Below, one piece after another: positions 50,826 to 61,651 of a stretch of DNA of 64,000 bases. How positions within the stretch are numbered: position 1 is the stretch's first letter; every line of letters starts with the position of its first letter. This DNA is from Sambucus nigra (lineage: Eukaryota; Streptophyta; Magnoliopsida; Dipsacales; Adoxaceae): contig OX422213.1 of assembly GCA_949130495.1 (NCBI GenBank), forward strand, positions 50,974,284-51,038,283, given 5' to 3'. The position numbers were made by a program, and so were the translations under genes. The notes beneath the pieces are model-generated. The model had not been told where the DNA came from and did not search any database. It saw only the letters and a list, made by a program, of their open reading frames with translations.

Positions 50826-51021
50826 TTGGAGCCCGGGTGCTAGTTCTATCGGGTAAAGCTAATGATTAGAGGCATCGAGGGCGCAATGCCCTCGACCTAT
50901 TCTCAAACTTTAAATAGGTATAATGGTGGGGCTGCTCCGTTGAGCCGCGCCACAAAATCGAGAGCTCCAAGTGAGCCATTTTTTATAAGCAGAACTGGCG
51001 ATGCGGGATGAACCGGCACGA
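50328..51021 (+). rRNA. 25S rRNA fragment (non-functional, rearranged)
   Basis: Blocks of plant 25S rRNA are recognisable in sense orientation, such as CGGGACCCGAAAGATGGTGA, GAGTCTGACATGTGTGCGAG, CTAGTAGCTGGTTCCCTCCG and ACTGGCGATGCGGGATGAAC. The order is unusual: a block of about 120 bases (TTCGAGTGTGAGCATG ... GACGTGCAAATC) appears at about 50328-50450 and again at about 50634-50745. The 25S segment that normally precedes it lies between the copies. Many C-to-T and G-to-A changes mark it as a dead copy. It lies inside the Sirevirus-like element, shortly after its 5' LTR. Confidence 0.92.
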
Positions 51022-51023
51022 TG

Positions 51024-51637
51024 TATATTGTTGGGTGTGTCAATTCGTATATCGTGTGGCTTACTCACCTCCTCAGAGTTAACCTTACCCCAGACATTTA
51101 GTGACATTATTTTAATTGAATTGTTGTTTTAAGTTGTTATATTTGAATTATATTCAAATTATATCGTGATGCATATTGTTTTGAATGTATATTTGCATTA
51201 TCTCTATTTTATTTGGATATATAATGTTTGAACAGGTACAACGTTGCTATAACGGGTACAAATATACTGTTGGGCAGTGGTAGTGGCCATATTGGCTAGC
51301 AAAAATTTTTTCAATTCTGCTCAGAATTTTCACGGTCAATTACCGTGATAAGTCCGTGACAAAGGATTGTTGTCACGGACTTGTCACGGTCAATGACCGT
51401 GATAATTTTTTAAACATTGTCACGAGTTTATCACAGTCCTTAACCATGACAAAACTTATCAAGGTCAAGGACCGTGACATGATCGTGATAAGTCTGACGA
51501 ACTTGTCACGGTCAATGACCGTGACAAGTCCATGACAAAAAAAGTTGTCACCCCCAGAATTATCACGGTCATTGACCTTGACAAGTCCAACTTGTCAAGG
51601 TGAATGACCATGACAATTCAGCAGATTTGGTGTAGTG
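51024..51637 (-). mobile_element. Truncated CACTA terminus
   Basis: It ends TTTGGTGTAGTG at 51637. Read on the minus strand it aligns with the left end of the CACTA at 53182 for about 460 bases, including the GTCACGG-type subterminal repeats and GTACCTGTTCAAACATTATA. The rest of that copy is missing. The inner part joins the rRNA fragment and holds a short minus-strand frame (MSLNVWGKVNSEEVSKP) followed by a possible donor, which I cannot identify. Confidence 0.82.
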
Positions 51638-52089
51638 TGGGTTGAGTCAGTGCATACTTCATGTCACATTATCAATAAGTCTACCTTAGGAAGAATTCTA
51701 AATGGACCCCCTATGAACTTTGGTATGTCAAGAAGCCAAATCTTAAATATCTTAGGACATTTGGCAGTACGTGTTATGTCTGTAAAGACAGAGAACACTT
51801 ATCAAAGTTTGAAACAAGAGGAGATAAAGCTATATTTCTAGGATATTCACCTCATAGTAGAGCCTTCCGTATTTACAACTTGCGTACTAAGACCATGATG
51901 GAATCCATTAATGTGATTGTGAATGACACTTCTGTAGAAAGTAAAACTACTAGACTAGTTATTGTAGAAGAGTCTGAAAGCTTTTTAAATTATGACTCTC
52001 CTAAAATAACTGAGTCTTTACCAATAGAGACCCCTGAAGTACCTAACTAGGTTTCTAAAGGCCATCCCATAGATAACGTTGTTGGTAAT
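51638..52089 (+). pseudogene. pol: Sirevirus-like integrase C-terminal region
   Basis: WVESVHTSCHIIN, then in a shifted frame KPNLKYLRTFGSTCYVCKD, KFETRGDKAIFLGYS and KTMMESINVIVND are the conserved end of copia integrase and the linker to RT. A frameshift near 51680-51700 and a TAG near 52050 disable it. The frame stops at the solo LTR and continues at 57294. Confidence 0.85.
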
Positions 52090-53575
52090 TGACACACCCT
52101 AACCCCATTAGGATATAATTAACTAAAGAGTTCACAAACCACACTATTTATTTATTTAATAATACACATTAAAACAACTTCAAGGTTAAAATGCGGAATA
52201 CTAACAATCCAATCGTTTTAAGGAGACATAATTTAAACAAAACTCCCATACCATTTAACTTAATTATAATTAGTACAATGTGTAAAACAGAACTGACGAG
52301 ACCCTACTACTATTTACCCAACCTCCTAGACCTGGCAGTGGTAGCTTCAAAACCTAAAAATTATAAACATATAAAACCATGAGTTTAAAAAATCAATGAA
52401 TGTACTACATCTCTATATAGTATAAGTATTATATTAACATCTCAACATATCAATATATCCATCTATGTGCCAAATTAGGCCATATACATATCCGAAGTTA
52501 AAAAAACCCACATTTCCTGCCCGTAGGCAATAATCATATCCATAGGTTTTAATAACCTAACATCTGTTGAATTGCATAGCAATTCAACATATCTTAACTT
52601 TTATAAAACCATAACATCTCAACATCTCTTGACTTTTAATAATTTATAACATCTCAACATCTCATGACTTTTAATAAGACATATCATATCAACATATAAT
52701 ACATACACATCATATCCATAATAAACTCAGTAAGTACACTCACATTGGGTTGTCAACTAGGTACTCATGTTTCCCTCGGGTGGAGCTGAACTGGGTTGAT
52801 TTGACCTTACACCTTGGAAACACTTTAAGGATTTTCTTGGAATTTTCCTAGCTTTTCTTGAAATCTTTTCTTCCTTAAACTTTCACTTTCACTTTCTCTT
52901 TCCTCAAGCAAAAACTCTCCAAAGCTTAACCTAGGGTTTTATTTGCTGAAGAAATAGCTTAGAAGAAGGGTTTTAAGTCGGCCAAGGCATGCCTCCTTTC
53001 CATCCAATCAAATTAAACCACTTGGTGTACTAAAAGACAATTTTCCACTTAAAGGTAATGGACAGATTTGCCCCTTGTTCGTAAATTCGACCTAACTTCT
53101 TACTCGGACATCCATTTGATGCACCGTTTGTTGTGTTACAACCCTAACTCACATGTCTACAATTATATAGCTTTCAACTCACACTACATCAAATCTGCCG
53201 AATTGTCACGGTCATTGACCTTGACAAGTTGGACTTGTCAAGGTCAATGACCGTGACAATTCTGGGGGTGACAAATTTTTTTGTCACGGTCATTGACCGT
53301 GACAAGTTCGTTAAAATTATTACGGTCATGTCACGGGCCTTGACCGTGACAAACTTTGTCACGGTTAAGGACCGTGATAAAATCGTGACAGTGTTTAAAA
53401 AATTATCACGGTCAATAACCATGACAAGTCTGTGACAACTTCCTTTGTCAAGGACTTGTCACGGTCAATGACCTTGACGATTCTGGGCAGAATTAAAAAA
53501 AAATCTACTAGGTAGTATGGTCACTGCCACTGCCCAGCAGTATATATGTACCTGTTATAGCAACATTGTACCTGT

Positions 53576-53812
53576 TCAAACATTATATATCCAGATAAAA
53601 TAGAGATAGTGCAAATATACATTCAAAATAGAAACAATCCCGTACATGTTCAAAACTTTGGCATTCTCCACAAAGTACCTCAATTGTTCAACTCCATTGT
53701 TCGACCCCAATCCCATAATTTCGATTGTCTTTAGGTGTGATCTCAAACAATCAGGAACATACCATTCCAACAAAATGAAAAACCCTAATATAAGAAGAAA
53801 CAACATCAGCAT
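53576..53812 (-). pseudogene. Captured FBD (F-box/LRR-type) gene fragment
   Basis: Minus-strand translation contains LEWYVPDCLRSHLKTIEI and VEQLRYFVENAKVLNMY, matching the FBD domain found at the C-terminus of many plant F-box/LRR proteins. A possible acceptor (TATATTAG) precedes the conserved part. Only about 50 residues of the domain remain and no F-box is present. It is read as a gene piece picked up by the CACTA. Confidence 0.75.
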
Positions 53813-53873
53813 TAATTATCTCAAATCTACAAACTATTTAGCTGGAAGTGATGTTATGAACCCTTGACGTACC

Positions 53874-54368
53874 TCAAAGATAAGAACCTCTAGAAGAGGG
53901 CAACTTTTGAGAAAATCCAACACCAATTTCCAGTTCCAGTTCCACTATAAGAATCATCCACTGCACAAGAGTGTAGTGCCACCCAACAAGCAAATATTCA
54001 TAAAAATCGAAATTGAAATTTAAATATTCATATAAATATAAATATAAATACATTACCTGTAGTGCCACCCAAATAACTAACTTGAGCTCATATGGCACCT
54101 CCTCCCAACTGATGTACCCCGGGCAATCGTGCCAAATATAATTCCATTCATATCTGAACACTAAGAAATGCAATAATCCTATGGAGTTATTCTCTGCAAA
54201 TTCCTTCCAATCGTTGTGTAGCCGAACATCACAAGTTAAAGTTGTTAATTCCACTTTCCATATTTTCCCATGTTTTCCTAGAGGTTCCAAGTGGTGGGGT
54301 ATGGAAAGTGTAATTGACAACTTCAACTGGTGATGTTTGGCTATACAACGGTTGGAAGAAATTTGCAA
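53874..54368 (-). pseudogene. Captured B3-domain gene fragment
   Basis: Minus-strand translation has GKIWKVELTTLTCDVRLH, then NDWKEFAENNSIG and LLHFLVFRYEWN, the second half of a REM-type B3 DNA-binding domain. The normal N-terminal half is absent; the codons upstream are the inverted copy of the same fragment read backwards. Splice-like GT near 54060 may end the piece. It cannot make a full B3 fold. Confidence 0.75.
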
Positions 54369-54421
54369 AGCATCACTCCATAGGATTATTTCATTTCTTA
54401 GTGTTCGGATATAAAGGATAG
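54141..54421. repeat. Inverted duplication of the B3 fragment (hairpin)
   Basis: The left arm 54141-54262 and right arm 54300-54421 are reverse complements at roughly 85-90% identity by eye, with a 37-base loop. Shared blocks include CCATAGGATTATT, TTTCTTAGTGTTC and GTGATGTT. Transcription from either strand would give a stable hairpin of B3 sequence. Confidence 0.88.
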
Positions 54422-54776
54422 ACGAAGAGATTCAGTCTCCTCTCCACAAATAAGACACCCCAAATAACTATGTACTAATCACTTATTAAAGGTAAGAAGC
54501 GTATATTCATGGATTAGTATAAACAAAACTTAAATTTGAAATTCAAATTCAAATTCAAATTCAATTTATAATAGAAAATTCCTCCAAAAATAACAACTTT
54601 AAGCCACTAAGAATATTATACATAAATTATGCACTCCCAAACTGTCCAAACGCATTGGAATATTTTGGGTACAAATGGGAATATTTATTACAAATTAAAA
54701 AATTGTTTAAAATTCGGGTTATCATCAAGAATCGATTGATATTCGATAGGAGCAACCAAGTCATCCACACTACTAT

Positions 54777-55638
54777 TTAGACATTTTGGCGCGTGTTGGA
54801 CAATTGACCACAGCTCGTTGTTGATATACTCCGATAAAAAACTTGGTTAACCTTTTGAAATGCACAGACAAACGGCTCATCTCTCAAGTGGTCGTTGCTC
54901 TTCAACTTGGACAAGTCAACTATGATCAAATTGGTGACAGGATTAACTTTACAAGCATTTGAGCTTGTGCCTTCCTTACTAGTAGATTGGACATATATAG
55001 GTTCATCGCATACCGGACAACGATCGAGATTTTCATACTCCTTTCGGTATAGTATGCAGTCATACACACAAGCATGAATCGATTTATACTTCATTCCCAA
55101 ACCTTTCAAACTGTTCTTCATAACAGGATAGCTATTTGGAAGTGTATTCTCCTTGGGTAATAAGCCCTTCACCCATTACAGACCTTTCAAACTATTTTAT
55201 CGGGATATCTTCACGAGAACTTGAACCTTCTACATCATCAGTAACCTCATTCTCCTCTTCTTCATAAACTCCGTACGCATCATTAACTAAATCCTCTAAC
55301 ATATTATGATCTACGCCATCCCCTTCTACATCTATCCTACTTGTTGATGGTTGTTGTGAAGGTTGGTTGGGTACAAAAGGAACTTTCAATTCAGCGTGAA
55401 AACTCCAAAATCGATAACTATCTTGCATACCCGATCTTAACAAATATAGTTTTACTATTTTCCACTCAACCACCTTACCATTCTTACACCTAGCACACGG
55501 ACACGAAAACTCTTCATCATTATGACATCTCTTTGCATATTTCACAAATTCATTAGCACCTCTGCGAAATATATCCCCCATTCTATTTGTCTCACCCATC
55601 CACTCTTTGCATTTCGGATATCCCATCACAGCTACCAC
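54777..55638 (-). pseudogene. CACTA transposase remnant (transposase-associated and TNP2 N-terminal domains)
   Basis: Minus-strand frames 55638-55192 and 55172-54777. The first shows the transposase-associated domain (EFVKYAKRCHNDEEFSCPCA, RCKNG) and an acidic tail. The second shows the start of TNP2 (LLPKENTLPNSYPVMKNSL, KYKSIHACVYDCILYRKEY, RCPVCDEP). The catalytic DDE part is missing and a stop or frameshift separates the pieces. The copy is therefore inactive and would need transposase from elsewhere. Confidence 0.85.
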
Positions 55639-56534
55639 AACTAATCACCTATTAAAGGTACGAAGCGTATTTTCATGGATTAGTAAACTTAGATTTATAG
55701 TATGTTTCATTTAATTATGTCTTATTTATATTTATATTCATATTCAATTTATAATAGAAATTTCTATTTCCTCCATTTCCTCTAAAGGATGAGTGGTCCT
55801 ATCCCATTCAAGACCGCATTTTTCTGTAATATACATAACAGCTCATGCACGTTGTTACAATTTGAAAAAAAATCAGCAGCATATCCCCGTAGTTCTCCAA
55901 GTACACGACATAGATTTACAAGTGCGAGTGTTATTTCAATTGATCAATTGAAATAACAGTCACACTTGTCAATCTAGTATGTACCCAGAGAACATTAGGA
56001 TACGACTGTAGAACTTCCTCCAAAAGTAATAACTTTAAGCCACTAAGAATATTATACATAAATTATGCAGTCCCAAACGGGACAATTCGAGAGATCTCAT
56101 TACAGGGGTAATGACTCTCGAACGGGTCTAAGGGCTATTGAATGCGTACGCATAAGAACTAGAAGGCTAGTATCTATGCGCACTATATGTAATTTCAAGT
56201 ATGTTTAATTTAATTATCATACTATATATATATTGTTCGATATACAAAGTAATTTTCAAAAAAAGTTGAAAAATACCACCCCCGTATGGATAATAATCCA
56301 GTGGTCATGCCACTTTTAAAATTAACCAAATCCACTATAATCCAATAGCAATGTCAACAACAAATGTGTATTTCGTACTCCTTCTAATTCATCTACTCAA
56401 TTAATTATTTTCATCAACTAAACTAACAATTAAAGTATACAATTATTAATTTACAATGAGGGGCAATACTACTTTCATAATTAATCATATATTAATTTAC
56501 TAATTTACAATGAGGGACAATCAATCAATTCGTT

Positions 56535-56900
56535 TACAAGGGATATTACGCACAAACACGCACACTATACACACATATACACACACACACAGCCCCCTAC
56601 CCCCCACCCCACCATCCCTGCCCCCTCCCCCCACCCTCCCCCCACCCTGCCCCACCCCTCACCCACCACACACACCACCACACACACACACACACGCACA
56701 CGCACACGCACACGCACAGACCCCCACCCTGACCAACCCCCTACCCCCACCCTTCCCCATCTCCCTCCCCACCCCCCACACACCACACATGCACACACAC
56801 ACACACACACACACGCACTTATATACACACACACATATATATAAAAATGGAAGAGAGAGAGAGAGAGAGAGAGCAACGTAGAGAGAGAGAGAGAAAAAAA
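56535..56900. repeat. Low-complexity CA, C-rich and GA tracts
   Basis: Runs of CA, CCCCCACCC and GAGAGA alternate. The open frames read through here on both strands are composition artefacts. Confidence 0.92.
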
Positions 56901-57293
56901 AGGAGGGAAGAAACGGTGGGGGAGAAAAGAAGGAGAAAGGGTTTTTTGCTGCGACATTTGTCACGGTCATTAACCGTGCCAACATTTGTCACGGTCATTG
57001 ACCGTGACAAGGCTAAGCGCTGCAAGGGTGACAATTTACCCATTTTGGTGTAGTGTCAAGTCATTTGTAATGTTGTAAGGGTCAAAACTAGTCTTAAACA
57101 GTAACATTTCTATCGAAAATAACAAAATTTTGTGATCGTACATAACTCGACATTTCACGATTTATTAAAGTATGATTAGACTAAACATAATCACTTAACA
57201 TTAGATATACTGATAACACATTATTCATATCACATAATATAATAATGATTTAAATATAATTTATCATAATTATATCCGGGTTGTCACAGTAAT

Positions 57294-58890
57294 CCTATAG
57301 AACCTGTTCGTACAAGATCCCAACTTCGTAACATTGCTCATTTTGCATGTTTTGTGTCTCTTATTGAGCCCAAAAATGTAAATAAATCCTTGAATGACCC
57401 ATTATGGATTATTGCAATGCAATAAGAGCTTCTTCAATTTATCATTCATGATGTTTGGTATCTTGTACCCAGACTTGAAAATAAAAAGGTTATTGGCACA
57501 CGTTGGATTTTTAAAAACTAGACTGATGAATCTGGGGTGATTATTAGAAATAAAGCTAGATTAGTTGACCAGGGCTAATCTCAGATTGAAGAAATAGATT
57601 TCGAGGAAAGATTTGCTCATGTTACTCGACTCGAATCTGTTCGTTTACTTTTTGCTATAGCTTGTCATTTACATTTCACACTTTACCAAATGGATGTAAA
57701 GTCAGTCGTTCTAAATGCTATATTAACTAAGGAGACCTATGTAGAACAACCCAAAGGGTTTATTGACCCACATCATCCTAATCATGTTTATCGTCTTAAG
57801 AAAACTCTTTATGGGTTAAAATAAGCTCCTAGAACATAGTATAAGCATCTGTCCACTTTTCTTTTAGATAATGGATTTAGGAGAGGAGGAAATGACCAAA
57901 CCTTGTTTGTCAAACATTTTGACAACAACATTACTATTGCTTAAGTATATGTTGACAATATCATTTTTGGATCCACCTCCCCTTCAGAAGTCGTCTTTCT
58001 CAGACATTATGCACAGAGAATTCCAAATGTCGCTTATGGGGGAGTTACAATTTTTCTTAGGTCTTCAAGTAAAACAAAACTCAGAAGGTTTATTTGTTTC
58101 ACAATCAAAATATGCTTTAGAGATTGTAAAAATATTTGGCTTAGATACGGCTAAGGAAGCTAGAACGCCTATGAGTACCTCAGTCAAACATTCCGAAGAT
58201 GAAAATGATAAATCCATTGACTCTACCTTATACCGTAGTATGATAGGAAGCTTGTTCTACCTAACTACCTCGCGCCCAGATATCATGTTCGTTGTGTGTG
58301 TGTGCGCCCGTTATCAAAATAATCCCAAAGATAGCCACTTATTATGTGTAAAAAGAATAATTAAATACATAAAAGTCACTCACAATTTAGGGTTGTGGTA
58401 CACTAATGACACATCGAGCACTATATTTAGTTACACTGGCGCGGATTGGGTTGGGTGTTCCGACGATAGTAAAAGTACATCAGGCGCATGTTGCTACATC
58501 GGTAATAACTTGGTTGGTTGGAACAGCAAAAAACAGAACTGCACCTCTTTATCCACTGCAAAATCTGAATATATTGCAGCTGGAAGTTGTTGTGCCCAGT
58601 TATTATGGCTGCAACTAATGCTGAGAGATTATGGCATAAATGAAGATAAACTCCATCTTTATTGCGATAACCAGAGTGCGATCAGCATCTCTAAAAACCC
58701 AGTTCAACATTCTCACACTAAACACATTAAAATTCGATATCACTTCATACGAGAATTAGTTGAATCAAAAGACTTAGAGACTAATTACCTACCTACTGAT
58801 CTAAAATTGGTTGATTTGTTTAAAAAACCTTTGGACTTTAAGCGTTTTGAATCTTTATGCAAATCAATTGGCATGGTTTTAGCTGAATAA
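57294..58890 (+). pseudogene. pol: Sirevirus-like reverse transcriptase and RNase H
   Basis: RT begins with NDPLWIIAMQ and WYLVPRLENKKVIGTRWIFK, then QMDVKSVVLNAIL and the active-site box YVDNIIFGS near 57950, where the usual second Asp is Asn. Stops precede it and a frameshift lies near 57990. From there 58005-58890 is open and shows LMGELQFFLGLQVKQ, YRSMIGSLFYLTTSRPDIMF, then RNase H motifs SKSTSGACCYIG, STAKSEYIAAGSCCAQLLW, YCDNQSAISISKNPVQHSHT and IRYHFIRELVE. The motif style fits the Sirevirus/Maximus group. Confidence 0.92.
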
Positions 58891-59235
58891 ATTGTACATC
58901 TATCTGCTTATAACTCTCGTATTTGATTCTTGTTGCCCTATTCCCATTTGAGACAAAATGGGGGAGAAATTTTGAGTCCACTTGGACACTTTTGTACCTT
59001 CTCATCTACTGAACTTAATCTTAGGTATATTTTTTTCAGATTTCAGTACCTCCTTATTGCATCATATTTTGATAGGGTAATGGTTTGTACTTAGTTGAGT
59101 TATGTAATTTTTATTTCTAGGAGATTGGGTAGATAGATTTTTATAGGAACAGGATTCTCTTATTTCTTCTTGGTATCCCTACGAGCCCTTGTTGACTCAA
59201 AGGATATTTTGTCTCATATTTACAAAGGGAGAGGT

Positions 59236-60311
59236 TGAAGCACCCTATATCTTTGACTCATTTGAGTTTGCATTATACACGAGCTTATCTAGTTAGAAAA
59301 TAGTGACGAAATTGTGTCCATCCCTAGTTGAACCAAAAAGGCTGAGAACTCTCTTATCAACTTTGATATTCCTCTACAAGTTCTTGATGGTATTTCACAT
59401 ACACCACACACTAGGACTGCATACATGTTGTTTTTCATTCTCATTATGACCTTGTGTGAGTTAAATTCACTAATATGATTTTTAAATATTTTTTGGCATT
59501 TAATTAATATTTTCTATGGATTTTAAATAATTTTTCTAAATTAAAATTTGGATCTTAATAAAGCTTTGGGGTTGATTTTTAAATATTTCTTTTACCTTAA
59601 AACTGTCTTGGGTAGAATCCAAAAGCGGCAGAAATATTTGTGGGTGAAACTTGATTTTTTTTAAATCAAAAACAAGCATTTTAGACTTGATCTTGAGACT
59701 ACGCGTGTTGCTCTGGCAACGATTCGATTTGTGTTTGTTCTCACTCACAAACCCGTGACTTGATCTAGACCATTGAATTGCCTTAATCAACGTTCTGCAT
59801 GCGTTTAGAACTAATCCAAGTGCGCTGGTTTTATCCAATCAGAGTTGAGCTTTGCACCGCTATCTGTGAATAATTGGATTTGCATCGATTTAAATTCATT
59901 TAATCTTAGCCCTTGGTTTGTGGCTTTGTTCCAGATCCTTCAAATGCGAGTATAAATAAGAGCCTTCTGTGAGGCATTTAGAGACTTTTGAAAGTTCCTT
60001 GTTTGAGAGAAAAAAGAACACGTTCTTCAAATTTAGAAAATAAAGAAGAACACGTTAAAAACTACTTGTATTCTTTATTTTCTCATCACCTTCTTCTTAG
60101 CTGTGCTGATTTAATAGTTTAAGTTTTGTTTTCAAAATTGGTTTACTAAATTTGAAATAACTCGTTCACACTCACTCAAACTATTTTGATAAGTTTTTTA
60201 AACACATCTTGTGTTAAGTTTTATTTTGATTAAAAGAGTTTCTTCAACAAACAGCTCGGAGCTATTTTAACGGTTTAACTTTATATTAAACGTCTTAAGT
60301 GGAATTTTTCA
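59236..60311 (+). repeat. 3' LTR of the Sirevirus-like element (internally deleted)
   Basis: It starts after a purine-rich tract (AAAGGGAGAGGT) and pairs with both ends of 48215-50195. About 900 bases are missing near 60015-60050, replaced by a short filler containing a repeated AGAACACGTT. Confidence 0.88.
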
Positions 60312-60539
60312 CACTCCACTGGTCACGGCCTTAAACCTTGACCTATCCATCAATTTATGCGACTAGTCATGCCACTGGTCACGGTCTAAGTCCATGACCC
60401 AAATATTTTAATATTACGATGATTACGTTCCTAGTCACGGTTCATATCCGTGACCCTATTTATACGTGATAAAAAAAATATAAATGGTCATACCCAAGAT
60501 CCGTGACTATTTTTAACTATATTAAAAAAAATTGTGCAG

Positions 60540-61651
60540 AATTGGGTCATGCTCTCAAACCGGGGGTTCCATGACCATGAGGTCAGTTCCTACGAGTTAT
60601 ATTGGTCCCGTGCGAGGTGTTAGCGCCGCTCACGGGGCTGTTTGGGGGGAGTTACAGGGTTTTGCCCTCTAACGGCACGTTTTTAAGCCTAAGTGTGGAT
60701 ATTCTCATAATTGGGTCGTGCTCTCAAACCAGGGGTCACGTGACCGCGCGATCGGTTCCAATGAGTTACATTGATCTCCTGCAAGGTGTTGGCACCGCTC
60801 ACGGGGCCATTTTCCGGGGGGGGGGGGGGGGGGGTACGGGTTTTCTCCCTCTAATGGCACATTTTCAAGCCTAAGTGTGGATATTCTCAGAATTGGGTCG
60901 TGGTCTCAAACTGAGGGTTCCTTGACTACGCGGTCAGTTCCTACGAGTTAAATTGGTCTCGTGCGAGGTGTTGGTGCCGCTCACGGGGCCGTTTAAGTGG
61001 ATTTATGAGGTTTCGCCCTCTAATGGTACATTTTCAAGCCTAAGTGTAAATATTCTCAGAATTGGGCAGTGCTCTCAAACCCATGACCATGCGGTCGGTT
61101 CCAACGAGTTACATTAGTCCTGTGTGAGGTGTTGGCACCACTCACGGGGCCGTTTGTGGGGCGTTATTGGATTTCTCCCTGTAACGGACCGTTTTCAAGC
61201 CTAAGTGAGGATACTCTCACAATTGGTTCATGCTTTCGAATTGGGGGTCCCGTGACCACGCGGTCGGTTCCAGCGAGTTACATTGCTCCCGTGTGAGGTG
61301 TTAGCATCGCTCACGGGACCGTTTATGGGGCGTTATGGGGTTTTTCCCTCTAACGGCACGTTTTTAAGCCTAAGTGTTGATATTATCAAAATTGGGTTGT
61401 GCTCTCAAACCGAGAGTCCTGTGACCACGTGATCGATTCCAACGAATTACATTAGTCCCATGCGAGGTGTTGGCGCCGCTCACGGGGCCGTTTGGTGGGC
61501 GTTACGGGGTTTTGCCCTCTAACGGTACATTTTCAAGCCTAAGTGTGAATATTCTCAGAATTGGGCCATGCTCTCAAATCGGGGTCCCATGACCACGGTG
61601 TCGGTTCCTACGAGTTACATTGGTCCCGTGCGAGGTGTTGGCGCCGCTCAT
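60540..61651 (+). repeat. Tandem array of about 169-bp units in the outer CACTA
   Basis: Units start with ATTGGG or ATTGGT at 60541, 60710, 60892, 61061, 61222, 61391 and 61560, giving about 6.5 copies. Each contains GTGCGAGGTGTT, GCCGCTCACGGGGC, CCCTCTAACGG and TTCAAGCCTAAGTGT. The second unit is longer because of a run of 19 G at 60816-60834. No coding function is seen. Confidence 0.93.

Larger units (their letters stand above)
53182..57055 (-). mobile_element. CACTA element carrying host gene fragments
   Basis: Ends are CACTACATCAAATCTGCC at 53182 and, inverted, CACTACACCAAAATGGG at 57055. The trinucleotide TCA flanks both (53179-53181 and 57056-57058). Subterminal repeats of GTCACGGTCA paired with its inverse fill 53200-53490 and, more sparsely, 56955-57015. 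The transposase part is reduced to N-terminal remnants on the minus strand, and pieces of FBD and B3 genes lie near the left end. Two segments near 54475-54640 recur in the same orientation at 55640-55690 and 56010-56075. Confidence 0.92.
52090..57288. repeat. Solo LTR inside the Sirevirus-like element, split by a CACTA
   Basis: It starts TGACACACCCTAACCCC and ends CCGGGTTGTCACA, with GTAAT on both sides (52085-52089 and 57289-57293). Without the CACTA at 53182-57055 it is about 1.3 kb. The copia reading resumes directly beyond it (EPVRTRSQLRNIAHF). Confidence 0.87.
48215..60311 (+). mobile_element. Sirevirus-like Ty1/copia element with perfect target duplication
   Basis: LTRs lie at 48215-50195 and 59236-60311, both starting TGAAGCACCC and ending TTTTTCA. 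CACTC stands immediately before (48210-48214) and after (60312-60316). The 5' half of the interior (gag, protease and most of integrase) is missing or replaced by an rRNA fragment and a CACTA end. Integrase C-terminus, RT and RNase H remain at 51638-52089 and 57294-58890, separated by a solo LTR insertion. Confidence 0.92.

Noticed and set aside
50328..51021. Functional rRNA gene
   Set aside because: Only a rearranged fragment with many substitutions is present, surrounded by retroelement sequence with no spacer or promoter of rDNA type.
53189..53435. Opposing frames with LSRSMTVT repeats on both strands
   Set aside because: The repeat peptides come from the palindromic subterminal repeats read in frame and have no family match.
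56510..57053. His/Thr/Pro-rich and Arg/Glu-rich proteins on both strands
   Set aside because: They are translations of CA, C-rich and GA tracts plus CACTA subterminal repeats.
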